A DNA stretch of 7,283 nt. Origin: Acidisarcina sp. GTDB taxonomy: Bacteria; Acidobacteriota; Blastocatellia; Pyrinomonadales; Pyrinomonadaceae. Shown here in pieces: positions 1 through 5,679 of the stretch (the first letter of the stretch is position 1; each line of letters opens with the position of its first letter). Under the pieces are notes generated by a model. It made no database searches and had not been told where the DNA came from. It saw only the letters and a list, made by a program, of their open reading frames with translations. The stretch is from contig JAJNPX010000242.1 in the NCBI GenBank assembly GCA_021155145.1, positions 1 through 7,283 on the forward strand, given 5' to 3'. The position numbers were made by a program, and so were the translations under genes.

Positions 1-131
1 TCAACGATATCGACGTCGATAAGTTTTACGTGCTGACGATTAGCCATCGGCGGTACTCGTTCTCGCAGGCGACCCGGGCATTCACGCTGCGGGAAAACCT
101 GATGGATGAGAATTTTATCCAGACCTACTAA
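1..131 (+). CDS. C-terminal fragment of a plus-strand gene, possibly a prepilin-like protein
   Basis: The reading frame is open from the window edge (first full codon at position 3) to a TAA at 129-131, giving 42 visible residues ending in ENFIQTY. The stretch is rich in aromatic and polar residues (FYVLTISHRRYSFSQATRAF), followed by LRENLMDENF. It has no membrane segment or catalytic motif. The tail is reminiscent of the C-terminal region of prepilin-type minor pilins in some acidobacterial genomes, but that is an impression from composition and not a motif match. Codon use looks like real coding sequence, and a hairpin terminator follows 23 bases after the stop. That a gene ends here is fairly sure; its identity is weak. 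The start lies outside the window. Confidence 0.6.
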   Translation, partial: NDIDVDKFYVLTISHRRYSFSQATRAFTLRENLMDENFIQTY

Positions 132-154
132 TTTGGATATAAATTGAACTGAAA

Positions 155-183
155 GAGGTCGCCTGAAAGGGCGGCCTCATTTT
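155..183. terminator. Rho-independent terminator, probably bidirectional, between convergent genes
   Basis: A 9-bp stem (GAGGTCGCC at 155-163 against GGCGGCCTC at 170-178, one G-T wobble) encloses a six-base loop and is followed by ATTTT at 179-183. AAA precedes the left arm at 152-154, so the minus-strand transcript of the downstream rimO would also meet a stem followed by U residues. It lies between the plus-strand stop at 131 and the rimO stop at 205, where a terminator shared by two convergent genes would be expected. Confidence 0.8.
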
Positions 184-204
184 GCTTGAAAAGCGCCGTC
201 GAGA

Positions 205-1554
205 TCAAACGATCCGCCCGACGAGGTCGTAATCGAGGGCGTCGGTGATCTCGACGTTGTAAATTGACCCGACCTCAGGCAGCAGGCCTTCCGGAATATC
301 GTTGATCAGAATGTAGCCGTCGATCTCTTCGGCCTGGCCCTCGAGGCGGCCCTGAAACAGCAGGTCCGATTCCTGAGAAAGGCCTTCAAAGAGCACTGGA
401 AATATCTCCCCGACACGCGCCTTGTTCATCTTTCGGCTGATCTTCGCCTGTTCTTTCATCAACAGCGACCGACGCTTTTCCGCGACCTTGATATCGACCT
501 TGTTCGGCAGATCAAAGGCAGGCGTGCCTTCCTCATCGGAGTAGGTAAACACGCCAACATTGTCGAACCTGCAATTTCGCACGAACGACATCAGCTCCTC
601 AAAATCCTCGTCCGTTTCTCCCGGAAACCCCGTTATGAAAGTCGTCCGGATCGCGATGCCCGGAACCTTCTCTCTGACTCGGGCGATCAACTTCTCCAGC
701 GATTCGCGCGTCCCGCCGCGTTTCATCAATTTCAATACATTGCGCGAGGCGTGCTGCAGAGGCATATCGAGGTATTTGACGGCCTTCGGCGTCTCGGCGA
801 TCGCGGCCAGGAAAGCATCCGAAATGTGCGTCGGATATGCGTACATCACCCGAACCCATTCGAGCTCCTCGATCTCGCCTAGGGCGCGGATCAACGCTGC
901 AAGTGCATCGACCTCGCCGAGGTCCTCGCCATATCGGGAAGAATCCTGGGCAATGAGCACGACCTCTTTGACCCCTTGCGCGGCCAGGACCCTCGCCTCT
1001 TCGATGATCGAACCAAACCGCCTCGAGCGAAACGAGCCTCTCATCGACGGGATCGAACAAAAGGCGCATGGGCGGTCGCATCCCTCTGCGATCTTGATGA
1101 ATGCGGTGTGCGAGCGGGTGGCGCGCATTCGCGGCGTGTATTCATCGTACAGGTAGGTCGAGGTCTTGTTTCCGATCGGTGTGACGGTGAGTTCTTTTGG
1201 GTCAAAGGTCTCGTCGGCGGCCTTCAGGATCTCATTCACCTGCGAGGTGCCGATGAAGGCATCGACCTCGGGCAGTTCTTTCATCAGATCGTCGCGATAG
1301 CGTTCGACGAGGCAACCGGCGACGATCACACGAGAGGTTGTCCCATCGGCCTTTGATCTTGTCGCCTCCAGGATCGCATCTATCGATTCCTGTTTTGCCG
1401 ATTCGATAAAACCGCAGGTGTTCACCACCAGCGTATCGGCCTCGGCAGCATCGTTCGTGATCTGATAACCGGCCTCGGCCAGTTGGCCCATCATCACCTC
1501 GGAATCGACAAGGTTCTTGGGGCAGCCGAGACTTACAAATCCAACTTTCTTCAT
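205..1554 (-). CDS. rimO: Ribosomal protein S12 methylthiotransferase RimO
   Basis: This 449-residue protein is a radical-SAM methylthiotransferase. The family adds a methylthio group to the beta carbon of a conserved aspartate of ribosomal protein S12, in the cytoplasm. The N-terminal MTTase domain carries its three cluster-binding cysteines in LGCPKN (Cys11), NTCGFI (Cys47) and AGCLVERY (Cys81). The radical-SAM CxxxCxxC motif is in GCDRPCAFCSIPSMRGSFRSR (Cys159, Cys163, Cys166). The family-typical IAQDSSRYGEDLG, DMPLQHAS and TTFITGFPGETDEDF follow, and the last 70 or so residues fit a TRAM domain. Length and all six cysteines match RimO rather than MiaB. The ATG at 1552-1554 begins the conserved MKKVGFVSLGCPKN and is preceded by a weak GAGAAA. 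It lies 54 bases downstream of the transglutaminase gene on the same strand, with no terminator seen between, so co-transcription is likely. Confidence 0.97.
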   Translation of the reverse strand: MKKVGFVSLGCPKNLVDSEVMMGQLAEAGYQITNDAAEADTLVVNTCGFIESAKQESIDAILEATRSKADGTTSRVIVAGCLVERYRDDLMKELPEVDAFIGTSQVNEILKAADETFDPKELTVTPIGNKTSTYLYDEYTPRMRATRSHTAFIKIAEGCDRPCAFCSIPSMRGSFRSRRFGSIIEEARVLAAQGVKEVVLIAQDSSRYGEDLGEVDALAALIRALGEIEELEWVRVMYAYPTHISDAFLAAIAETPKAVKYLDMPLQHASRNVLKLMKRGGTRESLEKLIARVREKVPGIAIRTTFITGFPGETDEDFEELMSFVRNCRFDNVGVFTYSDEEGTPAFDLPNKVDIKVAEKRRSLLMKEQAKISRKMNKARVGEIFPVLFEGLSQESDLLFQGRLEGQAEEIDGYILINDIPEGLLPEVGSIYNVEITDALDYDLVGRIV

Positions 1555-1608
1555 TTTCTCGTTCGCGCGTCAAGGCAGGCAGATCAGCCCGGTGCGCAAA
1601 CCATTAGT

Positions 1609-3774
1609 TTAGCTATTTGTAGAGAAACTTCCTAACCAGGCCTCGATCTGCGCTTGCTCATCGGGCGAAAGGTTCCCGTTACCGAATCTGACGGCGTTGT
1701 ACTTTTGCGTGACGAGCACCGCCTCGGGAATGTTGGTCTGATAGGCAAATTCCAGCGGAGTTTGCTCGGGCGGACGGATCAATCCGCGAGCGGCCAGAAG
1801 CGAGGTCATACGCTCGTAAAATTCGACCGCCGACCTTACCTTCCTCCTCGCAAACAGGGACCGAACCCGATCGATGAGCCCTAATCGCCGAAGGCGCCGG
1901 CCGCCCCACACCATGAGTACGACCATTAGGCATCCGCCGATGATCGCCGCCGCCCCGTAGCCGATCGCCGCGGCGCGGGTTTCCGTTCCGTTCTCACCCT
2001 GAACGTCCTTCCACCATTCGCGTATGAGAGCCTGCGCGGTCTCCAGATACGAGCTGGTCTGTGCCTGATAATCGACAAAGCTCCTCTTTACGGATGTGAA
2101 AAGCGACCGCTGCTCCTGATTGTCGAACGCCACGAAGTACTGGATCCAAAACATCTCAAGTGCCTCGAGGTATTTCGTGAACTGGCCCGCTATACCCGCA
2201 GGTGAAACGACCTGGCCCTGGCCGGCTGCCGGAGTCGGATCGAAAGGCACCCACACGTCTTCGGCCGGAAAATAGACCTCGACCCAGGCATGGGCGTCGC
2301 TCTGCCTTACCACAAAGACATCCGCGGTCTCATTGTAGGCTCCCTGCTGAAAACCCGTTACCACGCGCGAAGCTATGCCCTGCGACCGAAGCATCAGCGC
2401 CATCGCCGTTGCAAAATACTCACAGTGTCCCTCGCGGACGTTGAACAAAAAGTCCGCCACCGGATCGTCGCCTCCGGCCTTTTGCTCAAGCGTGTATCCG
2501 AATTGGGTCTGCAGATAATTCTCGATCAGCGATGCGGACGCAAAACGGTCCCGGGCCCCCGCGGTCACCTCCGCCGCAAGATCGGCGATCCTGTGATCGA
2601 GATCCCTGGGGAGCTGAAGATACCCGCTGAATTGAAGCGGATACGCCGACCGGTCCCCGCGGAGCGCCTGATCCGGCGGGAGCGACGTATCAGATAGGAC
2701 TTTGTAGCTTATTCGCTCGTTGCTTCGCTGAAAGTAGATACTATCGTACGTATCTTTCATCAGCAGCGAGAAATTGCCCTGCACGCCGACCGCCTTCGGC
2801 GCAGCAAACAGGACCGGAGTATCAAGCGGTTCGAGGTATATCGTCTGGAGAAGCAAGCTCTCCCTGCCGGTCGCAAAGTCGACCTGGATGATGTCCCGCT
2901 CGCCCTTGGTACGGGGTTCTCGCGAGTTCGGCCGCGACTTGCTCCATGCCTGCCCGTCAAATGTGTCAAGGGCAATGCCGCGCCATCGCAGGCCGCCGGT
3001 ATTGTCATTGCCTTCCAGCCGCACACGCATCACGACCTCGTCGTTCAGCTTGATCCTGCCGATGCCGCCCAGCTTGATCCGGTCGGAGAAACCCGAGCTT
3101 GTCGAGACCCCGCCCGGCTCGGCCCCGATACCGGCTCCGCCGACCCTCGGGATCACAAAGAACAATGGACCGGCGATCAGGACGATCAGGAAGATGAGAG
3201 CTAGTGCGGTAGCGGGAATGCGGCCGATCCCGGGCAAACCCAGCGTGGCCGGGCCATCGACGTCCCGCTTTACAGATGACCTGTCCCAAACCGTTCGGTT
3301 CGTCTTTCTCATCTCGAACAAGATCACCGTCGAGATCATAAAAAAGACGAACGCGACAAAAACGGCAAGATACAGCGCGCTGATACTCAGCCCGGCGGCG
3401 AGAAGTATCTGAAAGAACGCCATTATATAGAGAAAGATCCAGTCGCGGTCGCTCTTTTTCTGAAGCAGTTTGATGCCGGACAGCGTCAGGATGAGGCGTG
3501 CGAGAATGCTCGGAAGTATCGCGTCCGAGCTTGCCGGGCTAAAGAATCCGGTCCGCCACAATATGTAATAGAGCGGAACCGCCAGGACGATCAACGCCGT
3601 TCCGATGTGCTCGGAGATCTGCCAACGCGAATCCTCAAGAAACCACGCCGCGGCCACCGCACCGATAAAAAGCAGCACGCCCCCGATGCCGAAGGCACCC
3701 GCTATCCAAAGCGACACAAAGCCGCAAAAGACGGTGGTGTAGGAAAGGACTCTGAATAACTTTTCGAAATCCAT
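1609..3774 (-). CDS. TgpA-like membrane protein: DUF3488, transglutaminase-like domain and DUF4129
   Basis: From the ATG at 3772-3774 the product has 721 residues. An in-frame TTG six bases upstream would give 723; neither start has a clear Shine-Dalgarno, so ATG is preferred. About seven hydrophobic segments lie in residues 10-210 (DUF3488-like). A large extracytoplasmic part follows, with a transglutaminase core: Cys451 in REGHCEYFATAMALMLRSQG, His495 in SDAHAWVEVYF and Asp512 in VPFDPTP, an intact Cys-His-Asp triad with normal spacing. A single membrane segment at about 601-623 precedes a cytoplasmic DUF4129-like tail (VEFYERMTSLLAARG, then QTPLEFA). This is the complete TgpA architecture. 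Family members are membrane-anchored and of poorly defined substrate. They often sit beside MoxR ATPase and DUF58 genes, which are not visible here; instead rimO follows. A TATAAT promoter lies just upstream. Confidence 0.93.
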   Translation of the reverse strand: MDFEKLFRVLSYTTVFCGFVSLWIAGAFGIGGVLLFIGAVAAAWFLEDSRWQISEHIGTALIVLAVPLYYILWRTGFFSPASSDAILPSILARLILTLSGIKLLQKKSDRDWIFLYIMAFFQILLAAGLSISALYLAVFVAFVFFMISTVILFEMRKTNRTVWDRSSVKRDVDGPATLGLPGIGRIPATALALIFLIVLIAGPLFFVIPRVGGAGIGAEPGGVSTSSGFSDRIKLGGIGRIKLNDEVVMRVRLEGNDNTGGLRWRGIALDTFDGQAWSKSRPNSREPRTKGERDIIQVDFATGRESLLLQTIYLEPLDTPVLFAAPKAVGVQGNFSLLMKDTYDSIYFQRSNERISYKVLSDTSLPPDQALRGDRSAYPLQFSGYLQLPRDLDHRIADLAAEVTAGARDRFASASLIENYLQTQFGYTLEQKAGGDDPVADFLFNVREGHCEYFATAMALMLRSQGIASRVVTGFQQGAYNETADVFVVRQSDAHAWVEVYFPAEDVWVPFDPTPAAGQGQVVSPAGIAGQFTKYLEALEMFWIQYFVAFDNQEQRSLFTSVKRSFVDYQAQTSSYLETAQALIREWWKDVQGENGTETRAAAIGYGAAAIIGGCLMVVLMVWGGRRLRRLGLIDRVRSLFARRKVRSAVEFYERMTSLLAARGLIRPPEQTPLEFAYQTNIPEAVLVTQKYNAVRFGNGNLSPDEQAQIEAWLGSFSTNS

Positions 3775-3806
3775 CGACAAACGGCCGCGAAATATGCCGT
3801 AATTGG

Positions 3807-3836
3807 ATTATAGAGACCTGCCCGGGCGATGTCTAA
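3807..3836 (-). promoter_or_regulatory. Sigma70-type promoter for the transglutaminase-rimO unit
   Basis: On the minus strand a perfect TATAAT (3807-3812) is preceded by TTAGAC (3831-3836) with an 18-base spacer. Transcription would begin near 3800, leaving a short leader of about 26 bases before the ATG at 3774. The position and the consensus -10 support it; the -35 is only moderate. Confidence 0.6.
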
Positions 3837-3910
3837 ATAATTCGATATCGGGATCGCGAACGTCTTCGGACCCGGCCGGTTTGCCATGCCCGGTGCCGCA
3901 GTCACCGATT

Positions 3911-3938
3911 TTGCGATCTGCCCGGCAAAGGCTAAAAT
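3911..3938 (+). promoter_or_regulatory. Sigma70-type promoter for the 96-residue gene, leaderless arrangement
   Basis: TTGCGA (3911-3916), a 16-base spacer and TAAAAT (3933-3938) form a plausible promoter. Transcription would start about seven bases downstream, at 3945-3946, on or next to the ATG at 3946. No Shine-Dalgarno is present, so the message would be leaderless. If correct, this rules out the longer reading that begins at 3886, because its first codons would lie inside the promoter. Confidence 0.5.
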
Positions 3939-3945
3939 ATTGCCG

Positions 3946-4236
3946 ATGCCCCTGTTTACCTACTCCCTGGCTAGGCACCGGCCCGAACTGTTCAAGAGAT
4001 GTCAGCTTCCCACAGCTTCGCCTGTTCCGGTCTCATACGAAGGCAAACTACTGTGCGAAGTGTCGATACCGGAAACGGGACTGATCGAAATGGAACTCCC
4101 GCCCGAACTTATCGACCGCATCGAATCCGGCAAGGTCATGATAATGATCGACAATGCCTCAATGCTGCCCCATCACGAGTTTGACGATTTTCAGATCGTA
4201 CGCATCACCGAAATCGAGATCTATGACCGTGATTGA
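3946..4236 (+). CDS. Small acidic hypothetical protein (96 aa)
   Basis: I do not recognise this protein. From the ATG at 3946 it has 96 residues and begins MPLFTYSLARHRPELFKRC. It has no signal peptide or membrane segment, so it is probably cytoplasmic. The second half is acidic and alternates strand-like and loop segments (SYEGKLLCEVSIPETGLIEM, then ELPPELIDRIESGK, VMIMIDNASMLP, DDFQIVRITEIEIYDRD), suggesting a small all-beta or alpha/beta fold. The composition and codon pattern look like genuine coding sequence. An in-frame ATG at 3886 would add 20 residues, but the promoter-like site at 3911-3938 and the lack of a Shine-Dalgarno favour 3946. It is divergent from the transglutaminase gene and is followed after 24 bases by a long palindrome that may end its transcript. 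Confidence 0.65.
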   Translation: MPLFTYSLARHRPELFKRCQLPTASPVPVSYEGKLLCEVSIPETGLIEMELPPELIDRIESGKVMIMIDNASMLPHHEFDDFQIVRITEIEIYDRD

Positions 4237-4260
4237 ACAATGAACGCTCACAACCTTTTT

Positions 4261-4339
4261 GCGCAAGCCCGCGCGTTAGCAAGGGCGATACATCCGACTC
4301 GTCTCCCGATATCGCCCTTACTTACGTGCGGGGCTGTGC
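4261..4339. repeat. 79-base imperfect palindrome (30-base arms)
   Basis: The arm 4261-4290 and the reverse complement of 4310-4339 agree at 24 of 30 positions with no gaps. Two of the six differences would be G-U pairs in RNA, so 26 of 30 positions could pair. The inner ten base pairs (AAGGGCGATA against TATCGCCCTT) are perfect, and the loop is 19 bases. T5 precedes the element (4256-4260) and ATTTT follows it (4340-4344). In the plus direction the RNA stem followed by U residues could terminate the upstream 96-residue gene. The gapless symmetry suggests a REP-like or MITE-like palindromic element, but there are no clear target-site duplications. Confidence 0.75.
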
Positions 4340-4357
4340 ATTTTCCGCCCGACTACT

Positions 4358-4493
4358 CGACTGGACCGCGACTGGACCGCACGCGTCCCGCGTGCAAACA
4401 CCGCCTCGACTGGACCGCGACTGGACCGCACGCGTCCCGCGTGCAAACGCCGCCTCGACTGGACCGCACGCGTCCCGCGTGCAAACGACGCCT
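4358..4493. repeat. Tandem array of three 49/49/38-base units with nested 11-mers and hairpins
   Basis: Units lie at 4358-4406, 4407-4455 and 4456-4493. A full unit is two direct copies of CGACTGGACCG, then CACGCGTCCCGCGTGC, then AAACRCCGCCT. The third unit has only one CGACTGGACCG and is therefore 38 bases long, exactly 11 shorter; its tail reads AAACGACGCCT. Each unit contains the perfect hairpin GCACGCG-TCC-CGCGTGC (4379-4395, 4428-4444, 4466-4482). The lengths 49, 38 and 11 are not multiples of three, so each unit shifts the reading frame, which argues against coding. There are no unique spacers, so it is not a CRISPR array. Confidence 0.9.
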
Positions 4494-4527
4494 GTCGGGC
4501 GGCGGCCCGCAAAATGTGCAATTCATA

Positions 4528-4554
4528 GTTGCGAAGGTGTGCTATACTCGCAAC
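4528..4554 (+). promoter_or_regulatory. Extended -10 promoter overlapping a 7-bp inverted repeat
   Basis: TATACT at 4543-4548 is preceded directly by TGC, an extended -10 pattern. The -35 region at the best spacing is poor. GTTGCGA (4528-4534) and TCGCAAC (4548-4554) form a perfect inverted repeat around the -10, with a 13-base centre, so a dimeric repressor or a DNA hairpin could act here. Transcription would begin near 4555. No obvious protein-coding gene follows on the plus strand. Confidence 0.4.
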
Positions 4555-4770
4555 GGCATGCTCTCGGCGGTTCGCACCGTCGGAGAGACACGGTTCTTTG
4601 AAAATCAAAACCATGGCACAGGCGCGACCGGGCTAGAAAACCGGGTGCGATCAGGAAAATCCGAACGTGTTCGGCGAAGGATGGAAACCGAAAACTATTT
4701 CTGAGATAAACCGAGGTTTCCACGCCTTCCCAACGGCCATAACCGCAATTACCACAACGACTTGCGGCGA
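4555..4770 (+). ncRNA. Candidate structured untranslated RNA (unassigned)
   Basis: Downstream of the promoter-like site are several stackable hairpins: 4561-4587 (CTCTC against GAGAG, plus CGG against CCG); 4623-4652 (CGC-ga-CCGG against CCGG-gt-GCG around a GCTAGAAAA loop); 4660-4674 (CCGAA-CGTG-TTCGG); 4682-4722 (TGGAAACC against GGTTTCCA, 25-base loop); and 4743-4767 (CCGCAA against TTGCGG). No ORF here has a Shine-Dalgarno or family signature; the only short one after the hypothetical start is the seven-codon ATG at 4613-4636. It matches no riboswitch class that I can identify. It could equally be decayed repeat sequence. The boundaries are guesses. Confidence 0.25.
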
Positions 4771-4781
4771 ATACCTGATGA

Positions 4782-4863
4782 GTTTCCAAAGCGGTTTCCA
4801 AGCTGGTTTCCAAGCTGGTTTCCAAGCTGGTTTCCAACCGGTTTCCAGGCGGTTTCCAGGCGG
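4782..4863. repeat. Minisatellite, seven 11-12-base GTTTCCA units
   Basis: Units start at 4782, 4794, 4806, 4818, 4830, 4841 and 4852. The second, third and fourth are identical GTTTCCAAGCTG. The first is GTTTCCAAAGCG. The last three are diverged (GTTTCCAACCG, GTTTCCAGGCG, GTTTCCAGGCGG), two of them 11 bases long. The identical central copies suggest recent slippage expansion. Frames through it give low-complexity peptides such as FQAGFQAG on plus and LETSLETS on minus, with no supporting domain. It lies 3' of the ferric-reductase-like gene. Confidence 0.9.
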
Positions 4864-4916
4864 CCGAAAACACGGACCGAGTCCATCCCTCAGATCATTC
4901 AGGAAATGGACGAGGC

Positions 4917-5627
4917 TCAGGGCCTGATATCCCGTGGCTTAACGTCAAAAGACTTGTTCGAGAACCTCGTTCTTTTGTAAATGCCGAACGACTGGGCTAT
5001 CAGCACCCACGCGGAAAGCAACATCACGAAGATCAGGTACGGCAGGAAACGCTTTTCCACGACGATATAAAGGACGGCATGGAACGCCACGAGGATCGCA
5101 AACAAATAGCTCCATCGCTGAACCCGTTTCCACATCCGGCCCTTCAAGAGACTGACCGAGCGATCGTTCGACGTCGCGAGAAGGACAAGAACGATCACCA
5201 ACGCAAGTACGCCGGAATAATTCGCCAATCCGAACAGATCCGCACGCGGCCCGCCTGCGTCGTCGACAAAATATTGGACCCAGCTTTTCATGTGGACGTT
5301 CAGGCCGACGAAAGTGTGAACGATCGCAAAGACCCCGCACCAGATCCCGACATCCCTGCGAAGGTCGATGGAGATGGGGCTTGAACGCCGACGGAATAGA
5401 TTCCACGCGCCGATCGAGAGAGTAACGGCGAGGAGTACCGACGCGACATATGCTGTCGCCAGACTCCAACGAAATATCCAGGCTCCCTCGGACGGGTGAG
5501 GAATAGCGAAGCCGGCGTACAACCCCACCGTTGCTCCGACCGAGATCGCGAACAGCAGCAGATGGTCTCGCACCCGCCTTCGCCGTCTCAGGGAGCCTGG
5601 ATCTTTCGATGTGGTCTCATTCATCAT
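4917..5627 (-). CDS. Ferric-reductase-like transmembrane domain protein (MsrQ/YedZ-like)
   Basis: The product is a 236-residue integral membrane protein. An arginine-rich N-terminus (LRRRRRVRDH, residues 13-22) is followed by about six hydrophobic segments near residues 23-42, 54-78, 93-111, 137-152, 173-190 and 195-214. RRDVGIWCGVFAIVH ends in His104, YSGVLALVIVLVLLATSN leads into WKRVQRWSYLFAILVAFH with His183, and a further His112 is present. This pattern (RR-G and H in one helix, TS at the end of the next, W-LHR-Y...H afterwards) is that of the heme-binding ferric reductase domain of MsrQ/YedZ. Family members pass electrons through heme b to a partner. No flavin or NADPH domain is fused, and no MsrP gene is in the window, so the partner is unknown. 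Adjacent ATGs at 5625 and 5622 are equivalent; no Shine-Dalgarno is seen. Confidence 0.82.
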   Translation of the reverse strand: MMNETTSKDPGSLRRRRRVRDHLLLFAISVGATVGLYAGFAIPHPSEGAWIFRWSLATAYVASVLLAVTLSIGAWNLFRRRSSPISIDLRRDVGIWCGVFAIVHTFVGLNVHMKSWVQYFVDDAGGPRADLFGLANYSGVLALVIVLVLLATSNDRSVSLLKGRMWKRVQRWSYLFAILVAFHAVLYIVVEKRFLPYLIFVMLLSAWVLIAQSFGIYKRTRFSNKSFDVKPRDIRP

Positions 5628-5673
5628 TCAACAATGTCGGGCGCGACGATCGAACACGCGTACATATCGGAGG

Positions 5674-5679
5674 ATTATA
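5674..5679 (-). promoter_or_regulatory. TATAAT -10 element for the ferric-reductase-like gene
   Basis: A perfect minus-strand TATAAT lies 47 bases before the first ATG, giving a leader of about 40 bases. The hexamer at a 17-base spacing (CGACTT) is a poor -35, so the promoter may need an activator or may be fortuitous. It also overlaps the stop codon of the small minus-strand ORF that ends at 5675. Confidence 0.35.

Larger units (their letters stand above)
4237..4916. other. 680-base gene-free repeat island
   Basis: This gap between the 96-residue gene and the ferric-reductase-like gene holds the long palindrome, the 49-base tandem array, a small GC hairpin (CGGGC-GGCG-GCCCG, 4495-4508), a promoter-like site, several short hairpins and the minisatellite. 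Open frames of up to 154 codons exist on both strands, but they run through the repeats and change register between copies. Nothing in them looks like a conserved protein. Confidence 0.7.

Noticed and set aside
560..1573. Plus- and minus-strand open frames overlapping rimO
   Set aside because: They are out-of-frame shadows of a gene with a full set of family motifs.
4358..4493. CRISPR array
   Set aside because: The units are contiguous, with nested 11-mers and no unique spacers, and there are no cas genes.
4495..4508. GC hairpin CGGGC-GGCG-GCCCG as a terminator
   Set aside because: It has a five-bp stem and is not followed by a U tract on either strand.
4595..4690. c-di-GMP (GEMM-I) riboswitch suggested by GCACAGG...GAAA...GGGTGCGA
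   Set aside because: The conserved core spacing and the second helix with its tetraloop receptor cannot be laid on this sequence, and no downstream gene would be controlled.
4233..4704. Plus-strand open frames of 122 and 154 codons through the repeat island
   Set aside because: They run through tandem units of 49 and 38 bases that shift frame at each copy, have no Shine-Dalgarno, and give low-complexity arginine- and proline-rich peptides.
4318..4873. Minus-strand open frames of 98 and 116 codons, one with LETSLETS repeats
   Set aside because: The peptides are direct translations of the tandem array and the minisatellite; they have no domain or start signal and lie in the gene-free island.
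4869..4885. GGAC-CGA-GTCC stem as a terminator of the ferric-reductase-like gene
   Set aside because: The stem has only four pairs and the T tract on the minus strand is short and displaced.
4667..4927. 86-codon plus-strand frame with an FQAG repeat
   Set aside because: It starts at a GTG with no Shine-Dalgarno, its core is the minisatellite, and mixed 11- and 12-base units break the register.
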